This document shows, piece by piece, positions 8,105 through 17,275 of a DNA stretch of 64,000 bases (position 1 is its first letter; every line of letters starts with the position of its first letter). This stretch comes from JBNJFY01 sp051747265 (GTDB taxonomy: Bacteria > Bacteroidota > Rhodothermia > Balneolales > Balneolaceae). The position numbers were made by a program, and so were the translations under genes. The stretch spans positions 496,001 to 560,000 of the forward strand of contig JBNJFY010000001.1 of assembly GCA_051747265.1 (NCBI GenBank), written 5' to 3'. A model generated the notes under the pieces. The model was not told the DNA's origin, searched no databases, and saw only the letters and a list, made by a program, of their open reading frames with translations.

Positions 8105-8824
8105 ATGGATATCAGTCCCGATTCGATTATTTACTGGGAGTGGCAATGGATTACCATCAACGCCACTTTGGTGAACTCGTGGATCACCATGTTCATCCTG
8201 GCGATAGGGAGCTTTATCATCACCCGGAACCTGACCTCGGGTACGGAGATGGGTCGTGGTCAGAATATGCTGGAGGTCATTGTTCTGAATATCAACGAGC
8301 AAATTGAGGAAGTCACTCATCAAGATGCTTCCATCTATTTGCCCTTTATCGGTACGCTGTTCCTATTCATTGTCGCCGCCAACATACTATCCATCATTCC
8401 CGGCTATAATCCTCCCACCGGATCGCTGACCACCACCGCGGCCCTAGCCGCTTGTGTGTTTATCGCGGTTCCCTACTTCGGTATTAAGGTACAAGGGGCG
8501 AAAACGTATTTTCAACAATACATCAAGCCGACTCCGATCATGTTGCCGTTTAATATCATCGGGGAACTCTCCCGCACGCTGGCTCTGGCCGTACGCTTAT
8601 TCGGAAATATTATGAGTGGCACCCTGACCGCGGCCATCTTGCTGAGCCTGGCACCACTCTTTTTTCCCATTCTCATTCAAGCCTTTGGACTGCTTATCGG
8701 GGTTATTCAGGCGTATGTATTCGCCATTTTGGCCCTGGTTTATATCGCCTCCGCAACGCGAGTTCATACCAGCACGGTACCGCCGAATTCTGAGCAAGAA
8801 GAACAAACTGAAACCAAATCCTAA
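8105..8824 (+). CDS. atpB: N-ATPase membrane subunit a
   Basis: Stator subunit forming the ion half-channels. The 239-residue protein has about six transmembrane helices. The essential arginine lies in LALAVRLFGNIMSG, equivalent to the LRLFGNM motif of F-type a-subunits, and the last helices (GVIQAYVFAILALVYIASA) are also canonical. The C-terminal tail is polar and acidic (NSEQEEQTETKS). It follows atpR by 12 bp and precedes the c-subunit gene. Confidence 0.95.
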   Translation: MDISPDSIIYWEWQWITINATLVNSWITMFILAIGSFIITRNLTSGTEMGRGQNMLEVIVLNINEQIEEVTHQDASIYLPFIGTLFLFIVAANILSIIPGYNPPTGSLTTTAALAACVFIAVPYFGIKVQGAKTYFQQYIKPTPIMLPFNIIGELSRTLALAVRLFGNIMSGTLTAAILLSLAPLFFPILIQAFGLLIGVIQAYVFAILALVYIASATRVHTSTVPPNSEQEEQTETKS

Positions 8825-8842
8825 TCATACACTCTCACAGCT

Positions 8843-9121
8843 ATGGATATGACAAGCATTATTGGCATGGCCTCCATCATCACCGCCGGATTGACCATCG
8901 CGGTCGGTTCGATTGCTCCCGCCCTGGGCGAAGGTAAAGCATTGGCCCAAGCCCTCACCTCCATCGCGCAACAACCCGATGAATCGAATACCATTACCCG
9001 CACCCTGTTTGTGGGCTTGGCCATGGTAGAATCTACGGCCATATACTGTTTTGTGGTAGCCCTGATCCTGATTTTTGCCAACCCGTTTTGGGAATACGCG
9101 ATGACCTTAATGAGCAATTGA
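8843..9121 (+). CDS. atpE: N-ATPase rotor-ring subunit c, two-carboxylate type
   Basis: A 92-residue hairpin of two membrane helices with the polar loop SIAQQPDESN. Helix 2 carries the ion-binding glutamate and neighbours in MVESTAIY (Glu63, Ser64, Thr65, Tyr68), the set seen in Na+-type c-subunits. In helix 1 the position occupied by Gln32 in classical Na+ rings is Glu30 (PALGEGK), giving two carboxylates per site. This is known for N-type rings and leaves Na+ versus H+ use unresolved. The hydrophobic start (MDMTSIIGMASII) has no cleavable signal. Confidence 0.93.
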   Translation: MDMTSIIGMASIITAGLTIAVGSIAPALGEGKALAQALTSIAQQPDESNTITRTLFVGLAMVESTAIYCFVVALILIFANPFWEYAMTLMSN

Positions 9122-9122
9122 T

Positions 9123-9890
9123 ATGCAGATCGACTGGTTCACATTCGCGGCTCAAATTGTCAACTTCCTAATTCTGCTGGGATTACTGGGGAAGTTCCTC
9201 TACCGCCCTATTACGGATGCCATGGATGCCCGTGAAAAGCGAATTAGTGAACGCCTGCAACAGGCCCAAGCCGAGCGGGTGGAAGCTGAACGGGAAAAAG
9301 AGGAGTACGCCGAAAAGCAGCACCAATGGGAAAAGAAAAAAGAACATCTACTCAAGGAAGCGGAAGCCGAGGTAGAGCATAAACGAAAGCAGATGTTGCA
9401 GCAAACCCGGGAAGAGGTGGAAAAAACCCAGCGGGAATGGGAAGAGGCCCTGGAACAGGAGCAGGATGCTTTTATTCGTCAATTTGCGGAGAAAGCGGGA
9501 ACTCAAACCCTGGATATGGCCCGAAAAATCTTGATGGATCTGGCCAATGAAGATCTGGAAACCCACGCGGTAGAGCTCTTTCTGCAGCGCCTGAATGATG
9601 CTCCAGAACAAAAGGATCCCTCATGGCTGGAGAAGCTGGAACCGGATCACCAGACAGTGACCATACGAAGCCGTTTTGAGCTATCTACTCAGCAGCGCGA
9701 TCAAATCACCCAAACCCTGTACCAACTCGCTGATCAAAAGATGGAACTAACTTTTGAGCAAGACGAAGAGCTGGGGTTCGGTATTGAGCTACACACCCCC
9801 GACTGGAAGCTTGCCTGGAGTTTGCAATCCTATCTGGATGATCTGAAAGAGCGAATTACCTCTACGTATCAAAATGGAAGGAGCGTATGA
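9123..9890 (+). CDS. atpF: N-ATPase subunit b with delta-like C-terminal domain
   Basis: Peripheral-stalk subunit. At 255 residues it is far longer than a usual b-subunit (about 160). It has one N-terminal membrane helix (QIVNFLILLGLLGKFLYRP), then a long charged coiled coil (about 37-130). The C-terminal part (about 175-255, VTIRSRFELSTQQRDQI onward) resembles the end of F-type delta. This explains why no separate delta gene is present: b and delta functions are joined, as in other N-ATPases. Its stop overlaps the atpA start by four bases. Confidence 0.9.
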   Translation: MQIDWFTFAAQIVNFLILLGLLGKFLYRPITDAMDAREKRISERLQQAQAERVEAEREKEEYAEKQHQWEKKKEHLLKEAEAEVEHKRKQMLQQTREEVEKTQREWEEALEQEQDAFIRQFAEKAGTQTLDMARKILMDLANEDLETHAVELFLQRLNDAPEQKDPSWLEKLEPDHQTVTIRSRFELSTQQRDQITQTLYQLADQKMELTFEQDEELGFGIELHTPDWKLAWSLQSYLDDLKERITSTYQNGRSV

Positions 9891-11431
9891 GTCGTTCGTT
9901 TTCGTCCCAACGCTTGATTGAGGAGACCTTGACGCCCATTCAACGGGAGATGGACCGCTATGAGCCCCAACTGAAGGGCAAGGAAAAAGGCACCATATTG
10001 TCGATTGGGGATGGAATCGCCCGGGTATCCGGCCTGCCCAATGTGCAAGCGGATGAACTGGTACGGTTTCCGGGTGATATTCTGGGTATGGTGTTTAACC
10101 TGGATGCCGATGAGATAGGGGTGGTTTTATTGGATGAAGCCCAATCGCTGGAAGCGGGCCAGCAGGTTTGGCGTACGGGTCGGGTCTTGGATATTCCGGT
10201 GGGATCGGGTGTACTCGGTCGGATCATTGACGCGGTGGGGCGCCCCTTGGATGAGCAGGGGCCGATCCCCTGGGAGGAACGCCAACCGATAGAACAGGAG
10301 TCACCACCCATCATGCACCGGGCTCCGGTGGAGGAACCGCTGCAGACCGGGCTCAAAGTGATCGATGCTCTGCTGCCTATCGGACGGGGACAGCGTGAGC
10401 TGATTCTGGGCGATCGCCAAACCGGAAAAACCGCTATCGCTATCGACACTATCATTAATCAACGCGATAAAGATGTGATCTGCATCTACTGCGGGGTGGG
10501 AAAGCAAAAAGCGGATATATCCCGGATCATCAAAGACCTGACCGACCACCAAGCGCTCTCCTACACGGCCATTGTGGCTGCATCCGGCGACTCTCCACCG
10601 GGTATTCAATTTGCTGCCCCCTACGCGGCTACCACCCTGGGAGAATATTTCATGAAGCAGGGTCGGGATGTACTGATCGTATATGATGATTTGACCTGGC
10701 ACGCCCGCGCCTACCGGGAGATTTCGCTGCTGCTTCGCCGTCCGCCGGGACGTGAGGCCTATCCGGGCGACATATTCTATCTGCACTCTCGCCTGCTGGA
10801 ACGTTCGACCCACTTGCGGGCGGAACATGGCGGCGGATCATTGACCTCCCTGCCCATTATCGAAACTCAGGCGCAGAATTTATCCGCTTATATTCCGACC
10901 AACCTGATCTCCATCACCGATGGACAAATCTACTTGTCTCCTCAACTGTTCCAGAAAGACATATTGCCTGCGGTAGAGGTGGGTAAATCGGTATCCCGGG
11001 TGGGTGGCAAGGCACAACTCCCCGCTTATCGAGCGGTATCCGGACGTCTGCGGCTCTCCTATTCCCAGTTTCAGGAGCTGGAATCCTTTTCCAAGTTCAG
11101 TACCCGGCTGGATGAGGAGACCCGCCAAACCATTGAACGCGGAAAACGGGTTCGTGAGAGTCTGAAGCAGAATCAGTTTGAGCCGATGCCCGTATATGAG
11201 CAGTTGGCGGTGATGGTGGCGGTGACCACCGGACTGCTGGATGATCTGAAGCTGGATCAATTGGAACACGCCCAAGAGGTGATTCGCATTGAAATTCGCC
11301 AGTCCATGCCTGAGCTGCGGGATCATATCCAATCGGGTTCCAAGCTGGAAGATGAGCAACTTGAACGGTTGAAATCGGTCATCGAAGAAGCGCTAACCGA
11401 GGCTTTTGGAGAGCATAATGGCACATCTTGA
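9887..11431 (+). CDS. atpA: N-ATPase non-catalytic subunit alpha
   Basis: Non-catalytic nucleotide-binding subunit of F1 (514 residues). It has the Walker A loop GDRQTGKT (175-182), GKQKADISRII, and the characteristic DDLTWHARAYREISLLLRR segment. The N-terminus includes an OTLTPIQREM-like helix (ETLTPIQREMDRYE) that would bind the delta-like domain. Translation is probably coupled to atpF through an ATGA overlap, and the last codons overlap atpG. Confidence 0.95.
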   Translation: MSRSFSSQRLIEETLTPIQREMDRYEPQLKGKEKGTILSIGDGIARVSGLPNVQADELVRFPGDILGMVFNLDADEIGVVLLDEAQSLEAGQQVWRTGRVLDIPVGSGVLGRIIDAVGRPLDEQGPIPWEERQPIEQESPPIMHRAPVEEPLQTGLKVIDALLPIGRGQRELILGDRQTGKTAIAIDTIINQRDKDVICIYCGVGKQKADISRIIKDLTDHQALSYTAIVAASGDSPPGIQFAAPYAATTLGEYFMKQGRDVLIVYDDLTWHARAYREISLLLRRPPGREAYPGDIFYLHSRLLERSTHLRAEHGGGSLTSLPIIETQAQNLSAYIPTNLISITDGQIYLSPQLFQKDILPAVEVGKSVSRVGGKAQLPAYRAVSGRLRLSYSQFQELESFSKFSTRLDEETRQTIERGKRVRESLKQNQFEPMPVYEQLAVMVAVTTGLLDDLKLDQLEHAQEVIRIEIRQSMPELRDHIQSGSKLEDEQLERLKSVIEEALTEAFGEHNGTS

Positions 11432-12296
11432 GGAGATACAGCGATCCATCAAAAACGCGGAAGACCTTTCCAATGTGGTTCGGACCATGAAGGTGCTCTC
11501 CGCGGTCAGTATTCGCCAGTTTGAACAAGCGGCCACTTCGCTGGATGACTATTACCGAACCGTAGAACTGGGAATGCAAATTTTACTCCGAGACGAACCG
11601 GCTTTCCCCGTGGTTAAACCCAGCCGTTCCCAACGCCCCAATCTGGGTATGATCGTGATTGGTTCCGGGCAGGGCATGTGTGGACGTTTTAACGAATCAC
11701 TATTGGATTTTGTAACCCAACGGCTGGATAAACTCTCCTACAAGGTGACCCACATTCTGGGAGTAGGAGAATATATCAGTGGTCTATTGGAAATGGAGGG
11801 CTGGGATATAAGCCACAAAATCAATGTGCCCAGTTCTGTGGAAGGGATCAACGCCACCGTCTCCGAAATTCTGCTCACCCTGGAACGCTGGCAGTCCGAG
11901 CAGGTACATCGAAGCATCATCTTCCACCACCGACCGCAAGCCAACAATAGCTATACCCCTCGCATGCACACCCTGTATCCGCCGGATGAGCAGCAGTTCC
12001 GCCCCCTAAAGGAGAAACCTTGGCCCACCAATAATATCCCTCAATACCGGATGGAGCCGGACAAATTGTTAAGCGCACTGCTTCACCAGTTCTTTTTTGT
12101 CTCATTGTATCGGGCATTTGCTCAATCCTTGGCTAGCGAACATGCCAGCCGTTTGGTAGCCATGCAAACCGCCGAACAAAAAATCGATGAACGCATCGAT
12201 CATCTAACCACGCAATTTCGCTCGCAACGTCAAACCGCCATCACCGCGGAAGTGCTGGATATCATCGCCAGCTGGGAGACCAGCGGCGACAACTAG
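11418..12296 (+). CDS. atpG: N-ATPase rotor-shaft subunit gamma
   Basis: A 292-residue central shaft protein. The N-terminal helix (IQRSIKNAEDLSNVVRTMKVLS) and the C-terminal helix (NKxR-less, SLASEHASRLVAMQTAEQKI) form the coiled coil that turns inside alpha3-beta3, with a divergent Rossmann-like middle (GMIVIGSGQGMCGRFNESL). Divergence from housekeeping gamma is normal in N-ATPases. I chose the ATG at 11418, preceded by GGAGA, over an upstream in-frame TTG at 11406. It ends the operon and meets the M28 peptidase gene tail to tail. Confidence 0.88.
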   Translation: MAHLEEIQRSIKNAEDLSNVVRTMKVLSAVSIRQFEQAATSLDDYYRTVELGMQILLRDEPAFPVVKPSRSQRPNLGMIVIGSGQGMCGRFNESLLDFVTQRLDKLSYKVTHILGVGEYISGLLEMEGWDISHKINVPSSVEGINATVSEILLTLERWQSEQVHRSIIFHHRPQANNSYTPRMHTLYPPDEQQFRPLKEKPWPTNNIPQYRMEPDKLLSALLHQFFFVSLYRAFAQSLASEHASRLVAMQTAEQKIDERIDHLTTQFRSQRQTAITAEVLDIIASWETSGDN

Positions 12297-12329
12297 CCCA
12301 CTCATTATTATGGGTAAAGCTGAACTACG

Positions 12330-13706
12330 CTAATTCCGATTCAAACGGTGCGATTGCCAGGGTACATTGCCCATTGTTTCCTGCGCTTGATGCCCACTTT
12401 GATTTTGGGTAGGTCTGTCTTCTCCCTCCACGATTGGCTCAGCGGCAATGGCCACCCCCCGGATAATCTGGGTCAAGTTAGTCAGATCCAAGGTATTAAG
12501 CTCATCATCAACGGTATGATAATAAGGGTCATTATCTATGGGTACAGTGGAAATGGAGTGCGCCGGTACTCCTCTGATGGCAAATGGGGCATTATCCGAT
12601 CGGTAGTAAAGGTTATAATCCGGATAGGGATCGCGGTCAATCCGATAATCGGTACCTTCCAGATTTGATTGCAAGATCTGCCCCATATTTGATTTATCAA
12701 ATCCAGTTAAATAGGCGACGTTACTTCCCAGCGTTGATTCCTTGCCAATCATCTCAAAATTAATCAGAGCCGCTATATGGTTTGCATCCATCTGTCTGGC
12801 CATATACCGGGATCCGTACAACCCAATTTCTTCGGCGGTGAACGCGACAAACCAGATGGTGCGCTGGGGCTGGTCCAGCTCCCGGAAATACTTGGCTAAC
12901 ATGATCAGTGCCGTGGTACCCGAAGCGTTGTCATCCGCTCCATTGTAGATAGAGTCGCCAGCCACCGGCTCGGGTGCAATTCCCAAGTGATCATAATGAG
13001 CCGTGAATAATACTTTGGAGGTATCCGGTTCCTGTCCGCTTATCTTCCCCACGATATTATAATCTACAGCTTCATCAATCGATGCTTCATATTGATATGA
13101 TCCGCTTTGTATAGATGTCTCGGTGGTGAGTATAAATAACGTACTGGTACCCGTATTTAAATGTAGAGTCCGGACATTATCTCTATACAATGAGATGGAC
13201 GACTCAAAATCCTCCTGATGAGAAGGATCGACTAAAACCACCACATCCTCGGTATGATTTATAGCATCGATTCTGACTTCATCAAAATCATCCGATGAAC
13301 CCGCGCGCATCGTAGTCATAGAACTCAGGTTGGGCCAATCCAACGCTTCATGGTACGTATGGGTAACATAGGAGTCTAACGGAACCGTCTCTCCATTCAG
13401 AGTCAACGAGGATTGCTGATGGGAAAGCACGTTATAGCGCACCGGATAACGATAGGATTGCCGGTCCTTATCATAATATTCGAGCCCGGCCTCCTCGAAT
13501 TGGGAGATGATATAATCCTCAGTACGTTCTATTTCTGGCCTAAGGACAGATCGGCCTTTCATCTCATCCGCACTTAACGTGGCCAATACATTTTCCACCT
13601 CCTGCTGTTGAATGGCACGCTCGGCCCGATCCTCAATACTCGTACTATTTTCGCATGCGCTCCAGCTAAGAGCAATGAAAATCCACAGAGTAACTCTTCG
13701 TAACAT
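12330..13706 (-). CDS. Secreted M28-family zinc metallopeptidase, probable lipoprotein
   Basis: A 458-residue exported aminopeptidase-like enzyme. The signal peptide ends at a lipobox-like WSAC (Cys18), although Trp at -3 is unusual. Zinc ligands and catalytic residues are all visible: His237/Asp239 in AHYDHLG, Asp258 or Asp259 in GADDNASG, Glu292-Glu293 in FTAEEIGLYGSRY, and a late His in PYYHTVDDE. About 200 residues between the signal and the peptidase core contain no second recognisable domain. It probably releases N-terminal amino acids from peptides outside the cytoplasm. The C-terminal 40 residues are polar and look disordered. Confidence 0.88.
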   Translation of the reverse strand: MLRRVTLWIFIALSWSACENSTSIEDRAERAIQQQEVENVLATLSADEMKGRSVLRPEIERTEDYIISQFEEAGLEYYDKDRQSYRYPVRYNVLSHQQSSLTLNGETVPLDSYVTHTYHEALDWPNLSSMTTMRAGSSDDFDEVRIDAINHTEDVVVLVDPSHQEDFESSISLYRDNVRTLHLNTGTSTLFILTTETSIQSGSYQYEASIDEAVDYNIVGKISGQEPDTSKVLFTAHYDHLGIAPEPVAGDSIYNGADDNASGTTALIMLAKYFRELDQPQRTIWFVAFTAEEIGLYGSRYMARQMDANHIAALINFEMIGKESTLGSNVAYLTGFDKSNMGQILQSNLEGTDYRIDRDPYPDYNLYYRSDNAPFAIRGVPAHSISTVPIDNDPYYHTVDDELNTLDLTNLTQIIRGVAIAAEPIVEGEDRPTQNQSGHQAQETMGNVPWQSHRLNRN

Positions 13707-13731
13707 AGATATAATCCATTCTTAGCATTTC

Positions 13732-13860
13732 AGGGAGCTTTGCAAAACTACCTGCCATTGCGAACGAAGTGCGGCAATCCCCTGATTAGATTGTATAAAT
13801 GACGATTGCTTCTACAATTTGCCCTGACAAAATAAATTTTGAAAGGTTTTGCAAAGCCCT
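13732..13860. repeat. MITE-like element with 15-17-bp terminal inverted repeats
   Basis: AGGGAGCTTTGCAAAAC (13732-13748) faces GTTTTGCAAAGCCCT (13846-13860) with one bulged base. Inside is a palindromic stretch of the ATTGCGAACGAAGTGCGGCAAT type (13758-13779 region), a motif class that recurs as dispersed palindromes in many bacteria. There is no coding capacity. It lies just upstream of the peptidase gene and may affect its promoter. Confidence 0.5.
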
Positions 13861-13991
13861 CTTTCATTTATAGTTAGCCTATAAAAGCTAATCGTGAGAT
13901 TCAAACCATTCCCGGATCTAATCCTGCTCCATTCAGACTATCACACCCTAGGCCAGATCGCCATCACCGCGGTAGTGCTGACTATCAGTGC

Positions 13992-14254
<263 letters not shown>

Positions 14255-14419
14255 CCATCGTTCATTACTGTTCGAATTTAAACTCCTGAATTCATACCAA
14301 TTAAGGAGTCCATAATCTCAACTAGGGAAATCCCCTACACGGTCAATAGTGATCTCCTTCCCTTCATGCTTAACCTCTTTCTATAAATTGGGCCTTCGAT
14401 CTAGCGAGTAGCAAAATTT

Positions 14420-14451
14420 ATTACGCCAATTATAAGATCCCTTGGCGTAAT
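14420..14451 (+). promoter_or_regulatory. 10-bp inverted repeat immediately before the ccoI start codon
   Basis: ATTACGCCAA (14420-14429) and TTGGCGTAAT (14442-14451) form a perfect inverted repeat with a 12-nt spacer, ending eight bases before the chosen ATG. It does not match the FNR consensus TTGAT-N4-ATCAA. It could be a repressor operator at the cbb3 promoter or an RNA hairpin hiding the ribosome-binding site. Confidence 0.45.
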
Positions 14452-14459
14452 GCCACCTG

Positions 14460-17024
14460 ATGTACCGTAGCATGCGTCTTGATGAGGAACCCTTTACATA
14501 TATGAAGCAGGATTCTGTCTCGGAGGTCGACTCTGTATCCGCTTACCCCTCCTCAGAGCCGACTGTATCTGACCAAGTATCGCCTACGGATCAATCAATA
14601 GATCCGCCGATATGTATTCACTGTGGAGAATCCTGTGAATCCGAAGCGCAAACGGTACGCAACGACCAAGGCGATCCCTTCTGCTGTACGGGCTGCAAAA
14701 CCGTATATGAACTGCTTGAAGAGAACCAACTCTACTCCTATTACGAGATCGAACCGATTCCCGGTAACACGCTGAAGGATGCCGACACTGACCACTCCAA
14801 ATTCGCTTACCTGGATGAACCCGACGTAATCCGTCGATTGCTGGATTTTACCGATGGGCAACAGGCTCGGATTACGTTTTACACGCCGGGTATGCATTGC
14901 GCTTCTTGTATCTGGCTGCTGGAAAATCTTCACAAACTGGATGCCGGCGTACAAAATGCCCAAGTTAACTTTCCGCGTCGGGAAGTCACCATTACCTACG
15001 CTACCGAAGATACTTCGCTACGGAGCCTGGCCCAGCTACTCACCTCCATCGGCTACGAGCCAGAAATTAAACTGGATCAGCTGGATCGCGAGCAGGCCAC
15101 GCATCCCAATCGTAAACTATGGACGCAGTTGGGCGTAGCCGGATTCGCCTTCGGCAATATCATGCTGTTCAGCTTTCCGGAGTACCTCACCGGATTGGAG
15201 CTGGGATCCTCCATGGAATTGGTATTTCGATATTTAAACCTGGTACTGGCTATACCGGTATTGTTATATAGCGCACAAGACTACTTCCGATCCGCCCGGG
15301 CGGCCATCGCGCAACGGGGCGTAAATCTGGATGTCCCTATTGTTATCGGGATGTTGGCCCTGTTTGGGCGAAGCAGCTACGAGATATTGACCGGATTAGG
15401 CAGCGGCTACATGGATTCTTTTGCCGGGCTGGTCTTCTTCCTGCTCATCGGCAAGACAGTGCAACGCAAAACCTTCGAGCGGCTGACCTTCGACCGCGAC
15501 TATCGCTCCTATTTTCCTATTTCCATCCAGCGATTGAATGACGATGGCACCGAACAGGTAGTGATGGTGGAGCAACTGAGACCCGGTGAGCAAATTCGGG
15601 TGCGTAACCAGGAACTGGTGCCCGCGGATGCCGTACTCCAAAGCGAGAAAGCCCACATCGACTACAGTTTTGTGACCGGCGAATCGGAACCGTTGCCCGT
15701 ACAACAAGGAGAAACCGTGTATGCCGGTGGACGACTGGTGGGACCCTCGGTGACCTTGGAAGTGGTTAAAGAGGTCTCCAACTCCTACCTCACTCGCCTG
15801 TGGAATGAGCAGTCCGACGAGGCGGAAACCACCCCCAAACTCACCTCCATAGCTGACCGGTTAGCCCCTGCGTTTACGTTTGGCGTCATCGCCGTGGCAT
15901 TGGGAGCGACCCTCTACTGGTGGAGCTCCGGCTGGCAAAACGCCTTATCCATCGCTACCGCGGTACTCATCGTGGCTTGTCCCTGTGCCCTGGCTTTATC
16001 GGCTCCGTTTACCTTCAACTCGGCCATGCGCATGCTCTCCCGCGATGGGTTTTACGCCAAAGGTACCGCTGCCCTGGAGCGCTTATCACGCATCGGGGCC
16101 ATTGTATTTGATAAAACCGGAACGCTGACCAAGACCGACTCCGCCGACATTACCTATGAAGGGGTGCCTTTGAAGTACGATGAAATAGAATGGATCAGCA
16201 CCGCGCTCCGAGAGTCGATCCATCCGTTGAGCCGAAAACTCGCTGCCCACCTGGGAGAAACCGATCGCCAACAACTGCAGCTATTTAATGAACAGCTGGG
16301 CCAAGGAATAGTTGCTGAAGTTAATGGCCATATCCTGCGCATTGGTTCCCGAAATTTACTACTGGATGATGACAGCATCACCGGCTGCGAATGGCCCGCT
16401 AACCGGCAAGGCTCACATGTATATGTGGCGGTCGATGGGCGCTACAAAGGGGTATTCACCATTCTTAGCCGCTATCGATCGGGCATTAAACGAATGATCG
16501 AACACCTCTCCAAGACATTTTCACTGTACTTGCTTTCCGGGGATCACGAAGGCGACCGGGAACGCTTCTCCCGCTGGTTCAATGTGGATCAGATGGCGTT
16601 CAATCAATCGCCGGATGATAAACGCACCTTCATTTATGACCTGCAGGAATCGGGGGAGCATGTATTGATGATCGGCGACGGATTGAATGACGCGCACGCC
16701 CTCAACCAAAGTGATTTCGGCGTAGCGCTCACCGACGATATCGGTGCTTTTTCTCCCTCCTGCGACGCCATCATGGAAGCGCGATCGTTGCAACGATTAC
16801 CCGAATACGTCTCTTACGCGCAAGAGGGGTTGACTACCATCAAAGCAAGTTTTGCACTCAGCATTCTGTATAACACGGTCGGATTGGGCTTTGCGGTCAC
16901 CGGTCATCTATCCCCGTTGGTCGCCGCCATCCTGATGCCGTTGAGCTCCATTACTATCATGCTATTTACCACCGGGGTCATGCACTGGCGGGCCCATAAA
17001 TACGGGATGAAGCTATGGAAGTAA
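14460..17024 (+). CDS. ccoI: Copper-transporting P1B-type ATPase for cbb3 oxidase assembly
   Basis: Exports Cu(I) across the inner membrane to supply the CuB site of cbb3 oxidase. Of 854 residues, the first 50 are acidic and unusual. Next comes a six-cysteine metal-binding module (Cys52, 55, 59, 75, 76, 79) and a heavy-metal-associated domain with MHCASC (145-150). Eight membrane helices include the ion-path motif CPC (507-509). The phosphorylation site is DKTGTLT (Asp551) and the hinge is GDGLNDAHAL. It opens the cluster ccoI-S-NO-Q-P-G-H and overlaps ccoS by 10 bp. An in-frame ATG at 14472 is an alternative start. A 10-bp inverted repeat sits directly upstream. Confidence 0.94.
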   Translation: MYRSMRLDEEPFTYMKQDSVSEVDSVSAYPSSEPTVSDQVSPTDQSIDPPICIHCGESCESEAQTVRNDQGDPFCCTGCKTVYELLEENQLYSYYEIEPIPGNTLKDADTDHSKFAYLDEPDVIRRLLDFTDGQQARITFYTPGMHCASCIWLLENLHKLDAGVQNAQVNFPRREVTITYATEDTSLRSLAQLLTSIGYEPEIKLDQLDREQATHPNRKLWTQLGVAGFAFGNIMLFSFPEYLTGLELGSSMELVFRYLNLVLAIPVLLYSAQDYFRSARAAIAQRGVNLDVPIVIGMLALFGRSSYEILTGLGSGYMDSFAGLVFFLLIGKTVQRKTFERLTFDRDYRSYFPISIQRLNDDGTEQVVMVEQLRPGEQIRVRNQELVPADAVLQSEKAHIDYSFVTGESEPLPVQQGETVYAGGRLVGPSVTLEVVKEVSNSYLTRLWNEQSDEAETTPKLTSIADRLAPAFTFGVIAVALGATLYWWSSGWQNALSIATAVLIVACPCALALSAPFTFNSAMRMLSRDGFYAKGTAALERLSRIGAIVFDKTGTLTKTDSADITYEGVPLKYDEIEWISTALRESIHPLSRKLAAHLGETDRQQLQLFNEQLGQGIVAEVNGHILRIGSRNLLLDDDSITGCEWPANRQGSHVYVAVDGRYKGVFTILSRYRSGIKRMIEHLSKTFSLYLLSGDHEGDRERFSRWFNVDQMAFNQSPDDKRTFIYDLQESGEHVLMIGDGLNDAHALNQSDFGVALTDDIGAFSPSCDAIMEARSLQRLPEYVSYAQEGLTTIKASFALSILYNTVGLGFAVTGHLSPLVAAILMPLSSITIMLFTTGVMHWRAHKYGMKLWK

Positions 17025-17275
17025 TGGTCATTTTAATCGGATTTAGTTTAATCGTGGCTCTCGGATTTCTGGGAGCCTTCTTCTGGGCCGTGCGCTCAGG
17101 GCAATTTGATGACGCGGTGACGCCGTCATACCGAATACTGTTTGACGACCGATCCGGTCGGAAACAACACACATCGAGGAATGCTGCCCGGCAGGACCAT
17201 TCCTCATCGTCATCGACACCAGCGAATCAATCATCACATTCAACAACCTCTAACCAAACCGAACGGGACCGCTAA
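17015..17275 (+). CDS. ccoS: Cbb3 oxidase assembly protein CcoS
   Basis: An 86-residue protein with one N-terminal membrane helix (VMVILIGFSLIVALGFLGAF), the typical FFWAVRSGQFDD segment, and a long Ser/Thr/Asn/Gln-rich tail. CcoS is needed for cofactor insertion into subunit I, but its mechanism is unclear. The start lies inside the end of ccoI and its stop shares a base with the ccoNO start (TAATG), so the three genes are translationally coupled. The tail of about 40 residues is longer than in most CcoS proteins. Confidence 0.88.
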   Translation: MEVMVILIGFSLIVALGFLGAFFWAVRSGQFDDAVTPSYRILFDDRSGRKQHTSRNAARQDHSSSSSTPANQSSHSTTSNQTERDR

